Shown here in pieces: positions 8,238 through 17,194 of a stretch of DNA of 64,000 bases. The translations under genes were made by a program, and so were the position numbers. Source of the stretch: an uncultured Paludibaculum sp. (GTDB lineage Bacteria > Acidobacteriota > Terriglobia > Bryobacterales > Bryobacteraceae); the NCBI RefSeq assembly GCF_963665245.1, contig NZ_OY762269.1, positions 1,804,501 through 1,868,500 of the forward strand, written 5' to 3'. The number at the start of each line of letters is the position of its first letter. Position 1 is the stretch's first letter. A model generated the notes under the pieces. The model did no database searches and was not told the DNA's origin. It saw nothing but the letters and a program-made list of their open reading frames with translations.

Positions 8238-11200
8238 TGTCCCGCTTCGCGATCAAGACGCCCTATTTCATTGTCGTCGTCTGCTTGGCGATTCTGATTC
8301 TCGGCATCAACACGTTGACCAGCATGCCGGTGGACATGTTCCCTTCGATGAACATTCCCGTGGTCGTGGTGGCGACGTACTACTCGGGTATGCCGCCGGA
8401 GCAGATTGAGACGGACATCACCAGTCGATTCGAGCGGTTCTTCACATTGGCCAGCGGGCTGGAGCACATAGAGTCGCGTTCGCTGCCTGGTGTGAGCATC
8501 ATCAAGATCTACTTCCAGCCGGGTTCGAATCCCGACTCCGCGGTCACGTCGATCAGCAATCTGGCGATGGCGAATCTGCGGCGCCTGCCGCCGGGTACGT
8601 TGCCGCCCATCGTGCTGAAGTTCGATGCATCGAGCTTGCCTGTGTGCCTGGTGACGTTCAAGGGCGAGGGGATCCAGGAGACGGCGATGCGCGACCTGGC
8701 TCAGTTCCAGGTGCGCAACCAGATTGCGAATGTGCCGGGTGCGTCCGTGCCGCAGCCTTTCGGTGGCAGTCTGCGCCAGATCATGGTGTACGCAGACCCC
8801 TACCGTTTGGAGGCACATCAGCTCAGCCTGATGGATGTCGTCAGAGCCATCAATCTGGGCAACCTGATCCTGCCTGCCGGCGACGTGCAGGTGGGGCATC
8901 TCGACTACAACATCTACACCAATTCCCAGTTGCGCTCCCTGGATGACATCAATCAATTGCCCGTGAAGATGGAGGGCTTGACGCCCGTGCGCGTAGTGGA
9001 CATCGGCGCAGCCAAGGATGCGCAGCAGATCCAGACGAATGTGGTCCGCGTGGATGGGCAGAGGTCTGTTTACGTGCCCGTGCTGAAGCAGGGCGGCGAC
9101 ACAAACACGATTGCGGTGGTTGACGGCATGAGGGCAGCTCTCAAGAAACTGGTGGATGTTCCGGCTCAGTTGACCAGCAAGGTGGTGTTCGATCAGTCGG
9201 TCTTTGTGAAGACGGCCATTGAGACGCTGCTGCACGAGGGCGCGATCGGCCTGTTCCTCACCTCATTGATGATTCTGCTGTTCCTGGGCAGCATGCGGGC
9301 CACGACGGCGGTGTTCTTCTCGATTCCGCTCTCGGCCCTGGCGACCTTCGTCATCCTTGCGATCGGCGGAAGCTCCGTGAACAGCATGGTGTTGGGCGGC
9401 TTGGCGCTGGCATTCTCCCGCCTAATCGACAACTCGGTGGTGGTGCTGGAGAACATCTACCGGCACCTGGAGTTGGGTGAGAGTCCGGCCGTGGCCGCGG
9501 AGAAGGGTGGGCGAGAGGTGGCGCTGCCGGTGCTGGCCGCGACCTTGACCACTGCCGTGGTGTTCTTCCCCGTGACGCTGCTCTACGGTGTCAGCAAGTT
9601 CCTCTTCTCGGCCCTGGCGCTGACGGTGGTGATCTCCCTGCTGGCTTCGTACATTGTGGCCCTGACCGTCGTGCCGCTCTTCTGTGCACGGTTCATTCAC
9701 GGGCACTCGCAGGAGGCTGGCACCGGGTTCTTTGCGCGATTCAACGCCGGATTCAATGCGCGCTTCGAGCGGTTGCTGAAGTCTTATGACGGAATGATCT
9801 CGGGCGTGCTCGACAAGCCCATTCGCGTGCTGGCCGGATTCGGCGCATTCTTTGCCATCAGCCTGGCTCTCTGGCCGATGCTCGGGATGTCCTTTTTTCC
9901 CCGCACCGACGCGGGCCAGTTCATGATGAACATCAAACTACCGTCGGGCACCCGGATTCAGCGGACGGAATCCCGAATCGCTCAAGTAGAGCAGATTGTG
10001 CGGAAGGTGGTGCCGGCTGACGAGCTTGAATTGATCGTGTCGAACATCGGCATCAATTACGATTTCTCGGCGGTGTACACGCCGAATGCCGGTATGCACA
10101 CGGCGTTCGTGCAGGTGAGTCTGAAGGAAGATCACAAGGTCAACAGTTTTGAGTATATGGCGCGGGTGAAAGAGCGGCTGGCTGAGGAATTGCCGGATGT
10201 TACGGCCTACTTCCAGTCCGGCGGCCTGGTGGATGCCGTGCTGAATCTTGGCCTTCCGGCACCCATTGATGTGCAGGTGGACGGTACGAATCTGGACCAC
10301 TCCTATTCCACCGCGGCCGAACTGGCGGCGAAGATTCGCAAGCTGCCGGGCGTGGCCGATCTCTACATCCCGCAGGACCTGGACTATCCGGCGCTGCAAC
10401 TCGATGTGGATCGCGTGCGCGCGGCGCAGATGGGCTTGGATCAGCGAGAGGTGGTAGGCAACGTGATCACGGCGCTGACGTCGAATGCGATGATCGCGCC
10501 AACGTTCTGGATCGATCCGAAGTCGGGCAACGACTATCTGTTGACGGTGCAGTATGGCGAGAACCAGGTAAAGTCGCTGGCCGATCTGAAGGCGATCCCT
10601 CTGCGCGGCCCCGGGCAGAAGAATCCGGCGCGGCTGGAATCGATCAGCTCGACGAGGCGAGTGGACTCGCCGACTGAAGTGGACCATTTCCAGTTGCGCC
10701 GCGTGATCGACGTCTACGTCCGGCCACTGAACGAGGACCTGGGCAAGCTGGCTGACTCCATTGACGGGATCATTGCCGGCACGCCGATGCCGAAGGGTGT
10801 TGCGGTGACACTGCGGGGAATGGTGCAAGGGATGCGCGCGTCGTTCCGCAGTTTCTCCATCGGCCTGGTGCTGGCCGTTCTGCTGCTCTACCTGATTCTG
10901 GTGGCGCAGTTCCAGTCGTTTGTGGATCCCCTGATTATTCTGCTCGCCGTGCCGCCGGGCCTGGCCGGCGTGCTGATCACCCTGGTGGCGACAGGCACAA
11001 CTCTCAACGTGATGTCACTGATGGGCGTGGTGATGCTGGTTGGTATTGCAGTGTCGAACAGTATTCTGATTGTCGAGTTCACGCGCCATCTGCGGCATGA
11101 GGGCATGGATGTGCGATCGGCCGTGGCACTGGCCTGCCGCGTGAGACTGCGTCCGGTGCTGATGACTTCGCTGGCGACCATCATCGGGCTGATGCCGATG

Positions 11201-11359
11201 GCCCTGAAGTTAGGCGCGGGCAGCGAATCGTACGCACCACTGGCTCGCGCGATCATTGGAGGACTTACGCTTTCCGTGTTGTTGACAGTGTTTCTGGTTC
11301 CGGCGGGCTACTACATGTGGTACCGCAATCGTGACCGTCAGGAGCTACAGCATGCGTAG
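8237..11359 (+). CDS. RND multidrug efflux permease (AcrB/HAE type)
   Basis: Inner-membrane proton-driven exporter of 1040 residues, the full length for the family. It has the usual 12 transmembrane helices and two large periplasmic loops; the first helix (YFIVVVCLAILILGINTL) is followed by VDMFPSMNIPVVVV and YSGMPPEQIE. In helix 4 the proton-relay motif, VDDAIVVVEN in AcrB, reads IDNSVVVLEN here, so the second Asp is Asn. In helix 10 the region of AcrB Lys940 reads VSNSILIVEF, so the Lys is Ser. Such variants occur in divergent RND pumps. Start is GTG at 8237, overlapping the adaptor stop by one base. The gene is followed by a TolC-type gene that overlaps it by 8 bases. Confidence 0.95.
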   Translation: MSRFAIKTPYFIVVVCLAILILGINTLTSMPVDMFPSMNIPVVVVATYYSGMPPEQIETDITSRFERFFTLASGLEHIESRSLPGVSIIKIYFQPGSNPDSAVTSISNLAMANLRRLPPGTLPPIVLKFDASSLPVCLVTFKGEGIQETAMRDLAQFQVRNQIANVPGASVPQPFGGSLRQIMVYADPYRLEAHQLSLMDVVRAINLGNLILPAGDVQVGHLDYNIYTNSQLRSLDDINQLPVKMEGLTPVRVVDIGAAKDAQQIQTNVVRVDGQRSVYVPVLKQGGDTNTIAVVDGMRAALKKLVDVPAQLTSKVVFDQSVFVKTAIETLLHEGAIGLFLTSLMILLFLGSMRATTAVFFSIPLSALATFVILAIGGSSVNSMVLGGLALAFSRLIDNSVVVLENIYRHLELGESPAVAAEKGGREVALPVLAATLTTAVVFFPVTLLYGVSKFLFSALALTVVISLLASYIVALTVVPLFCARFIHGHSQEAGTGFFARFNAGFNARFERLLKSYDGMISGVLDKPIRVLAGFGAFFAISLALWPMLGMSFFPRTDAGQFMMNIKLPSGTRIQRTESRIAQVEQIVRKVVPADELELIVSNIGINYDFSAVYTPNAGMHTAFVQVSLKEDHKVNSFEYMARVKERLAEELPDVTAYFQSGGLVDAVLNLGLPAPIDVQVDGTNLDHSYSTAAELAAKIRKLPGVADLYIPQDLDYPALQLDVDRVRAAQMGLDQREVVGNVITALTSNAMIAPTFWIDPKSGNDYLLTVQYGENQVKSLADLKAIPLRGPGQKNPARLESISSTRRVDSPTEVDHFQLRRVIDVYVRPLNEDLGKLADSIDGIIAGTPMPKGVAVTLRGMVQGMRASFRSFSIGLVLAVLLLYLILVAQFQSFVDPLIILLAVPPGLAGVLITLVATGTTLNVMSLMGVVMLVGIAVSNSILIVEFTRHLRHEGMDVRSAVALACRVRLRPVLMTSLATIIGLMPMALKLGAGSESYAPLARAIIGGLTLSVLLTVFLVPAGYYMWYRNRDRQELQHA

Positions 11360-12635
11360 ATGGCTGTGTCTGGCGGCGATTCCTTCGTTGTTGCTGGGGG
11401 CTCCGGGGGATCCTCCCCAGAAGATGACGCTGCGCGAGGCGGAGGAAACAGCGCTGAAAAATCATCCGGCGTTGCAGTCAGCGAAGGCTTTGGAGAAGGC
11501 TTCGTTGGAGGTCCCGAAAGAGGTGCGCTCGCGGTACTTTCCCTTGGTGGAAGGCAACGTGACGGGTTCCCTGGTGAACGACGATACGGCGCGTATCTTT
11601 GCGGGCGGCATCAATGCTCCGAGCCTGTACAGCCATCTGGGCTCCGGATTGTCAGTGAGCCAACTGATCACCGATTTTGGCCGAACCGGCAACCTGGTAA
11701 GCAGCGCACGCCTCCAGGCGCAGGCGCAAGGCGAGGCGGCCAATACGACTCACGCCGACGTGTTGCTGCGTGTGGATCAGAGTTACTATCGAGCCCTGCG
11801 CGCGCAGGCAGTTCTGCGTGTTGCGCAGCAGACCGTGAAGGCGCGGCAACTGGTGGCCGACCAGACTTCGACGCTGGCGCAAAGCAAGTTGCGGTCGGAT
11901 CTCGATGTTACCTTCGCCAAGGTGAACCTGGAGGAGGCCCTGCTGCTGCTTTCGAACGCGGAGAACGAAGAGCGCTCCGCAATGGCGGAGCTTTCCACCG
12001 CCGTGGGCGAGAGCCAGCCGTCCGAGTACCAGTTGCAGGAAGAGGCCCTGCCCGGTGAACTGCCGCCCGATTCGGCGCCGCTGATCGCCGACGCACTGAA
12101 TCAGCGTCCGGAAGCGCGTCAGGTACGTCTGCAGATCCAGGCGGCCGAGAAGTTCGCCAAGGCCGAGCGCGCGTTACGCTATCCCACGCTTTCGGCCGGC
12201 GCGAACGCGGGCGTTGCGCCCGTGCGGCCGGACCGGTTCAGCAGCGATTGGGCCGCTGCCGCCGTGAACATACAGATCCCGATCTTCAACGGAGGACTGT
12301 TTACAGCCAGGCGAACCGAAGCGGAGCTGCGCATGGAAGCGATGCGGCAGCAGGCTCGCGATGTGCAGAACCGGATCGCGCGCGACGTACGGGTTGCCTT
12401 TCTGTCCGCCACCAATGCCTACAAGCGGCTACAGCTCACCGCGCAACTGTTGGACCAGGCCGGGCAGTCGCTGAGGTTGGCACAGTCGCGCTACGATCTC
12501 GGGCTGAGCAGCATCGTTGAGCTGTCGCAGGCGCAGCTCAATGTGACCCGGGCGCAGATTGCGCAGGCAAGCGCGAAGTTCGACTACCAGGCGCAGCGAG
12601 CCTCGCTGAACTACGAAACTGGGGCGCTCAAATGA
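11352..12635 (+). CDS. TolC-family outer-membrane efflux protein
   Basis: Outer-membrane channel of the tripartite pump, about 427 residues. ATG 11352 is chosen over an in-frame start at 11331 because it has a GGAG site at the proper distance and leaves a normal signal peptide (RRWLCLAAIPSLLLGAPG). The body has the two-fold OEP repeat: MTLREAEETALKNHPALQSA and the second-repeat AEKFAKAERALRYPTLSAG, each leading into long helices, and ends with YDLGLSSIVELSQAQLN. It overlaps the RND gene upstream and the next gene by 4 bases, so pump and channel are co-translated. Confidence 0.92.
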   Translation: MRRWLCLAAIPSLLLGAPGDPPQKMTLREAEETALKNHPALQSAKALEKASLEVPKEVRSRYFPLVEGNVTGSLVNDDTARIFAGGINAPSLYSHLGSGLSVSQLITDFGRTGNLVSSARLQAQAQGEAANTTHADVLLRVDQSYYRALRAQAVLRVAQQTVKARQLVADQTSTLAQSKLRSDLDVTFAKVNLEEALLLLSNAENEERSAMAELSTAVGESQPSEYQLQEEALPGELPPDSAPLIADALNQRPEARQVRLQIQAAEKFAKAERALRYPTLSAGANAGVAPVRPDRFSSDWAAAAVNIQIPIFNGGLFTARRTEAELRMEAMRQQARDVQNRIARDVRVAFLSATNAYKRLQLTAQLLDQAGQSLRLAQSRYDLGLSSIVELSQAQLNVTRAQIAQASAKFDYQAQRASLNYETGALK

Positions 12636-13504
12636 CGAGCCGCCGGCCGCTGCTGTGGCTGATGGCTCAACTTATACTGCAGGGGCAGGACGGTCGCTGG
12701 CTGCCTCTCACCGTATACTCGGACCGCCCGGTTGCTTTGCAGCGGGCCGATATTCGGGTGCGCTGTGGGGATGCCGACGTTCCGGGGGCGCGGCTCAAGC
12801 CCGGCGGCGGCGCCGTTTCGGTGGGGATCGTGTTTCAGGGCAGCAAGGCATTGCTGGACAACACGGGTGATGCCCAGGCCGCTCTCCGCCAGTTCCTTCA
12901 TAGCGCCCAGCGAGGTGACGAGTTCTTCACCGTGAATAGCGTCGACGCGCCGGTGTTGGGTGTCGGCTTCACGGCGGAGGTGAACACGCTAGTGTCCAGC
13001 ATCTCGCTGCCCCCAGGCAAACGCCAGGCGCACCTGCTGGATGGGATGGCGTTTGCATTGCAGTATCTCGGCCATGCCCGGAATACCAATCGAGCCCTGT
13101 TGGTGATCTACGCCAACGACGACGCGGCCAGCGCGATCAAGCCTGGCGAGTTGGCGGCGAGACTGTTCTCGGCTCGAGTGCCCGTGTACGTAGTCAGTCT
13201 GTGTCCGCGTCCTGGAGAAGCGCGGCAGGCGCTCTTCCCAGACTTGCAGAAACTGGCCAAGGACAGCGGTGGAGACGCGTGGGGCGTGTCGTCGTTCGCT
13301 AAGCTGAGCGACACGCTAGCGCGCGTAGACGTTCGCCCGCAGTACCGCCTGGAGCTACCTTTCACCGCCCACGCAGCGTGCGCGGAGGCGAAGCGTCTGA
13401 GCATCGATTGGGTGTCGGGCGCGGATCACGGCGGCATCAACCTGCGGTATCAGCGGCAGTGGCCCAACGGGTTCGGCCTGGGCGGTTGGCAATCCAGGCG
13501 TTAG
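12632..13504 (+). CDS. VWFA-related domain protein with degenerate metal site
   Basis: A 290-residue protein with a weak N-terminal signal (LLWLMAQLILQGQ) and a von Willebrand factor A-like fold similar to the VWFA-related proteins common in Acidobacteriota. The expected MIDAS segment DxSxS is replaced by FQGSKALLDN, so the first Asp is lost. A later strand, ALLVIYANDDAAS, matches the usual loop reading TDGxD. The ligand site is therefore likely non-canonical. It overlaps the TolC gene by 4 bases (ATGA) and ends the efflux operon. A structural or protein-binding role with the pump is possible but only inferred from context. Confidence 0.66.
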   Translation: MTSRRPLLWLMAQLILQGQDGRWLPLTVYSDRPVALQRADIRVRCGDADVPGARLKPGGGAVSVGIVFQGSKALLDNTGDAQAALRQFLHSAQRGDEFFTVNSVDAPVLGVGFTAEVNTLVSSISLPPGKRQAHLLDGMAFALQYLGHARNTNRALLVIYANDDAASAIKPGELAARLFSARVPVYVVSLCPRPGEARQALFPDLQKLAKDSGGDAWGVSSFAKLSDTLARVDVRPQYRLELPFTAHAACAEAKRLSIDWVSGADHGGINLRYQRQWPNGFGLGGWQSRR

Positions 13505-13676
13505 CGACGGCACGCGCTCAAGCCTCTGCGGTCATTTCCTCATCTCCCTCGTAGGACCGGTGCGGTCCATGGCGATATACTGGCTAATTCCGGGCTTTCA
13601 GATCAGCGGCTCTGGATTAGGTGGCGTCGCGCGGGCCTGCGTGGCTCGTGGTGCTCGAGAAGGAAGAGGAGTTCGC

Positions 13677-14825
13677 ATGCGATTGCGTACGATGCCGGTG
13701 TTCCTGGCGTTTCTGGCCATGGGATTCGCCGACGCGGTGGGGCCGTTTGTCAGCCTCGCGAAGAATGAGTTTCAACTCAGCAACACGGTGGCCTCGCTGA
13801 TCCCGTTTGTCGGCTTCAGTATGTTTGGCCTGTTGTCCGTGCCCGTAGGCCTGCTGCAGGACAAGCGCGGCAAGAAGTTCGTTCTGATGATGGGCCTGCT
13901 GGTCGCGCTGCTCGGCCTGTTGAATGCCAGCATTGGGTTGGGTTCGTTCGCTCAGTTCCTGGTGACGGTGATGTTGGTCGGCGCGGGTGCCGCCATCCTG
14001 CAGGTGGCTGGTAACCCCATCATGCGGGATGTCTCGGAGGAAGGGAAGTACGCTCGGAACCTCTCCCTCGGGCAGTTCATCAAGGCGATTGGCTCGCTCT
14101 CCGGGCCTATGATCCCTGTCATCGCGGCCAAGTATTTTGGGGCTGACTGGAAGGTCATCTTCGTGGTTTATACCGGAGCCCTGATTCTGACGATTCTGGC
14201 TATCGCTCCCATGAAGGTGGAGGAGAAGAAGGCCGATCACAAGGCCGCGACGTTCGCATCGTGCCTGGCGTTGCTGAAGAACGGCTATGCGCTGGCCATG
14301 GTGGCCGCGATCTTTGTCTATGTCGGCGCTGAGGTGAGTGTCAGCGCGGGCATCCCGCTGTACCTGAAAGAGCGGTTCAATCTGGAGATCGCCAAGGTGG
14401 GGTTGCTGGGTACGGGCCTGTTCTTTACGGCGCTTACCGTGGGCCGGTTTTCCGGTGGCGTCATCCTCAACTGGATGTCTCCGCGCAAGTTCTTCCTGGT
14501 TACCTGCGGCATCTCGATTCTCGGGCTGCTGGGCCTGTTTGTGCCGGATCAGAATATTGCCGTGGCCAGCTTCTTCCTCACGGGGATCGGCTTCGCGAAT
14601 ATCTTCCCGCTGGTGTTTGCCATTGCCGTGGAGTCGATGCCCACCCACGTGAACGAACTGTCAGGCCTGATGGTGACCGCCATTGTCGGCGCGGCCCTGG
14701 TTCCACCGCTCACCGGCGTGGTGGCTGACAGCAGCACGGTGCAGTTGAGCTTCCTGGTGCCCCTGGCGTGCGTTCTATATATCACCTGGACCGCCCTGCT
14801 GAGCATGAAAACCGCAAAGGCCTAA
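13677..14825 (+). CDS. MFS sugar transporter, FucP/glucose-galactose type
   Basis: Major-facilitator sugar:proton symporter of 382 residues with 12 hydrophobic helices. The ATG at 13677 follows AAGGAAGAGGAG; longer in-frame starts (from 13560) lack this and would add a non-membrane leader. Recognisable blocks are FLAFLAMGFADAVGPFVSLA, the loop LLQDKRGKKFVLMMGLL, and GAGAAILQVAGNPIMRDVS, which matches the FucP-like signature around LQVAxNP. The C-terminal half includes VYVGAEVSVSAGIPLYLKE. It is separated by only 6 bases from a ROK kinase gene, so uptake and phosphorylation of the same sugar are likely coupled. The specific sugar cannot be determined. Confidence 0.87.
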   Translation: MRLRTMPVFLAFLAMGFADAVGPFVSLAKNEFQLSNTVASLIPFVGFSMFGLLSVPVGLLQDKRGKKFVLMMGLLVALLGLLNASIGLGSFAQFLVTVMLVGAGAAILQVAGNPIMRDVSEEGKYARNLSLGQFIKAIGSLSGPMIPVIAAKYFGADWKVIFVVYTGALILTILAIAPMKVEEKKADHKAATFASCLALLKNGYALAMVAAIFVYVGAEVSVSAGIPLYLKERFNLEIAKVGLLGTGLFFTALTVGRFSGGVILNWMSPRKFFLVTCGISILGLLGLFVPDQNIAVASFFLTGIGFANIFPLVFAIAVESMPTHVNELSGLMVTAIVGAALVPPLTGVVADSSTVQLSFLVPLACVLYITWTALLSMKTAKA

Positions 14826-14831
14826 TTCTCC

Positions 14832-15929
14832 ATGTCGACTCTCTCGAAGGACAATCGCGTCGTCATGACGCTGGACGCGGGCGGTACGAACTTTGTGTTC
14901 TCCGCCATGCAGGCGAACGAAGTTGTAGTGCCGGGGTTCTCCCTGCCGGCGAACGCGGACAATCTGGAACGGTCTCTGAACACTCTGGTGGAGGGGTTCC
15001 AGCGTGTGCAGGCCGAAGCGCCGGCCAAGCCGGTGGCCATCAGTTTCGCGTTTCCGGCGCCGGCCGACTATTTCAACGGGATCATCGTCGGGCCGCGCAA
15101 TCTACCTGCGTACAAGAATGTGGCGCTGGGTCCGATGCTGGAAGACACCTTCTCGCTGCCCACGTTCATTAACAACGACGGAGACCTGTTCGCCTACGGC
15201 GAAGCGACCAGCGGGTTCCTGCCCTACGTCAATGGTCTGCTGGAAAAGGCCGGTAGCCCCAAGCGCTTTCGCAACCTGCTGGGCGTCACGCTAGGTACGG
15301 GGTTTGGCGGGGGCATAGTCCGCGATGGGCAACTGTTCACCGGTGACAACTCGGTGGCCGGCGAAGTCTGGCTGCTGCGGCACAAACTGGATCGGGACAT
15401 CAACGCTGAAGAGGGCGCGGCCATTCGCGCCGTGCGCAGGGTGTATGCGCAGAAGGCTGGTATCACACTGGCGGATACACCGGAGCCAAAGGTGATCTAT
15501 GAGATCGCCGAAGGGTTGGTGGAGGGCAATCGCGAGGCGGCGCGGGAGGCATTCCGCCGCATGGGCGAGGTGGCCGGCGACGCGATTTCGGAGGCCATCA
15601 CACTGATGGACGCGCTGGTGGTCGTTGGTGGCGGCATTGCGGGCGCCTATAAACAGTTTCTGCCGGCCATCGTTGACGAGATGAACGGCACCTACGCGTC
15701 CCCGCAGGGCGAGAGGTTCCGGCGGCTGATCCCACGCGCATTCAATTTGGAAGACGCCGCGCAGCGGGAAGAGTTTCTGCGCGGTGAGACCACGGAGCTT
15801 ACGGTGCCGCATAGTACGCGTAAGGTGCGGTTCGACGGCCTGCAGCGCACCGGTGTCGGCGTCTCTCGGCTGGGCACCAGTCAGGCCACGGCGATTGGCG
15901 CGTACTCATTCGCATTGAGCCGCCTATAG
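14832..15929 (+). CDS. ROK-family sugar kinase
   Basis: Hexose kinase of the ROK/actin-like fold, 365 residues. The ATP-phosphate loop VMTLDAGGTNFVFSAM starts near residue 11. The catalytic stretch FINNDGDLFAYGEA contains the general-base Asp. The second phosphate loop reads TLGTGFGGGIVRDGQLFTGD, and the adenosine region DALVVVGGGIAGAYKQF. The Cys-rich zinc motif of classical ROK members (CxCGxxGCxE) is absent; the equivalent region after AGEVWLLRHK carries no cysteines. The gene follows a FucP-like transporter by 6 bases and so probably phosphorylates the sugar that transporter imports. Confidence 0.87.
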   Translation: MSTLSKDNRVVMTLDAGGTNFVFSAMQANEVVVPGFSLPANADNLERSLNTLVEGFQRVQAEAPAKPVAISFAFPAPADYFNGIIVGPRNLPAYKNVALGPMLEDTFSLPTFINNDGDLFAYGEATSGFLPYVNGLLEKAGSPKRFRNLLGVTLGTGFGGGIVRDGQLFTGDNSVAGEVWLLRHKLDRDINAEEGAAIRAVRRVYAQKAGITLADTPEPKVIYEIAEGLVEGNREAAREAFRRMGEVAGDAISEAITLMDALVVVGGGIAGAYKQFLPAIVDEMNGTYASPQGERFRRLIPRAFNLEDAAQREEFLRGETTELTVPHSTRKVRFDGLQRTGVGVSRLGTSQATAIGAYSFALSRL

Positions 15930-15937
15930 CCGCGGAA

Positions 15938-17173
15938 TTACTTCGCGTCCGGAGCGGCTTTGGCTACTTCGACGGCGAACGTATAAGTGGGGCCGAACAT
16001 GTTCGAGCGAAACACCACCCATTTCTCGTCAGGCGTGAAGCTGACATTGGGCTCCAGCCGGTATTGGTGCTTCGACATGTTCACGAGCTTCTCGGCGCGG
16101 AGCACGCCCGGCTGTACGAATGACGGATCGTCGATACCGCGGTTCTGGATGAGCTCAGGGCGGAACAGGTAGATCCACCGGCCGTCGGGCGCCTTGGCCA
16201 CTTGTCCGGGATCGCCGCCGTCGCCGCAGAAGAGCTTGCCGTCGCGGGTGACGTTGAAGTGGATCGACCACTCGTTGCGCTGCAGGTGATACCAGGTGCG
16301 GCGTCCTGTCTCCACCTCGAAACCGGCAAGCCAGAAATCCTCGCCGCGCGGGATCTGGAGGTCGTACCAGATCACTTTGCCATCGGGGCTCCAGAACTCA
16401 TGCCCGAAGATCTCCATCGCCATGGTGCGGGTGTGGATCTTCGTGAGTTTTGTGCCGTCGGTGCGAATGGTCCAGATACGATCGATCTTGTGCCAGGGCC
16501 CCTCGTGACAGAACATCAGCAGCGAGGGATCAGTGGGCGAGAACTCGAGGTGATTCAGCCAGTCCGTCGCGCGATGGATCACACGCGTCTGACCGGTGCG
16601 GGCATCCACCAGGAACAGGGCCATGGGGAGCTTGGCGGCCAGACGCTGCTCCATCATTTCACCCTTGTTTCGGGGTTGGTCGAGAGTCTGCGGCTGGGCC
16701 GGGCGGTTGGGATTGTAGTCGGTGCCCTCGCCCTCGACGTAGGTGCCGGCCAGCAGCGTCTCATCGGCATTGACTGTCGAGATGGAGCCGCGGGCGGGTA
16801 GCTTGGCGATCTCTCTTGTCGCACCGCTGTCGACGTCGGTGGAGAACACCGCACCATCTCGGGTGTAGTAGACCTTCTGCGATTTGCGGCCGGTGACGAT
16901 CACGCGGACGCGGCCGTGGACGACGGCCTTGACCGCGTGCGTGGCCAGATCGAGCACCGAGATGCCAGCCGGAGTGGTGTAGACCATCTTCTTGCCGTCG
17001 GCGGTGTAGCCGTTCTGGTTGAAGTAGAGGCTCGCGCTGCCGGGTTCGTCGGTGAGACGGACAATGCGGTGGCCCGTGTCCTTGTCGATCCAGGTGCGTG
17101 GCGGCTGCTCGACTGAAGGCGTCTGAGCGATGGCTGCCGCGGCGATCCATAGGCATCCGTACGGGCGGAGCAT
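15938..17173 (-). CDS. Oligogalacturonate lyase-like protein (PL22 family)
   Basis: Seven-bladed beta-propeller protein of 411 residues with an N-terminal signal (LWIAAAAIAQ). The order and wording of its blades match oligogalacturonide lyases: RTWIDKDTGHRIVRLTDEPG, FNQNGYTADGKKMVYTT, HLEFSPTDPSLLMFCHEGPW, RIWTIRTDGTKL, GHEFWSPDGKVIWYDLQ, and YRLEPNVSFTPDEKWVVFRS. Histidines in NHLEF, CHEGPWH and GHEFW correspond to the metal and catalytic region of PL22 enzymes. The known reaction is beta-elimination of unsaturated digalacturonate from pectin breakdown. Its start lies 21 bases after the stop of the upstream TolB-like gene, so both are probably one transcript. The substrate could be another uronide. 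Confidence 0.82.
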   Translation of the reverse strand: MLRPYGCLWIAAAAIAQTPSVEQPPRTWIDKDTGHRIVRLTDEPGSASLYFNQNGYTADGKKMVYTTPAGISVLDLATHAVKAVVHGRVRVIVTGRKSQKVYYTRDGAVFSTDVDSGATREIAKLPARGSISTVNADETLLAGTYVEGEGTDYNPNRPAQPQTLDQPRNKGEMMEQRLAAKLPMALFLVDARTGQTRVIHRATDWLNHLEFSPTDPSLLMFCHEGPWHKIDRIWTIRTDGTKLTKIHTRTMAMEIFGHEFWSPDGKVIWYDLQIPRGEDFWLAGFEVETGRRTWYHLQRNEWSIHFNVTRDGKLFCGDGGDPGQVAKAPDGRWIYLFRPELIQNRGIDDPSFVQPGVLRAEKLVNMSKHQYRLEPNVSFTPDEKWVVFRSNMFGPTYTFAVEVAKAAPDAK

Positions 17174-17194
17174 GCGAGCGTCCTCTCTACCCGG

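Noticed and set aside
8183..9235. A 350-codon minus-strand open frame over the RND pump gene
   Set aside because: Antisense to a fully recognisable RND gene; product is His/Arg/Gln-rich without domains.
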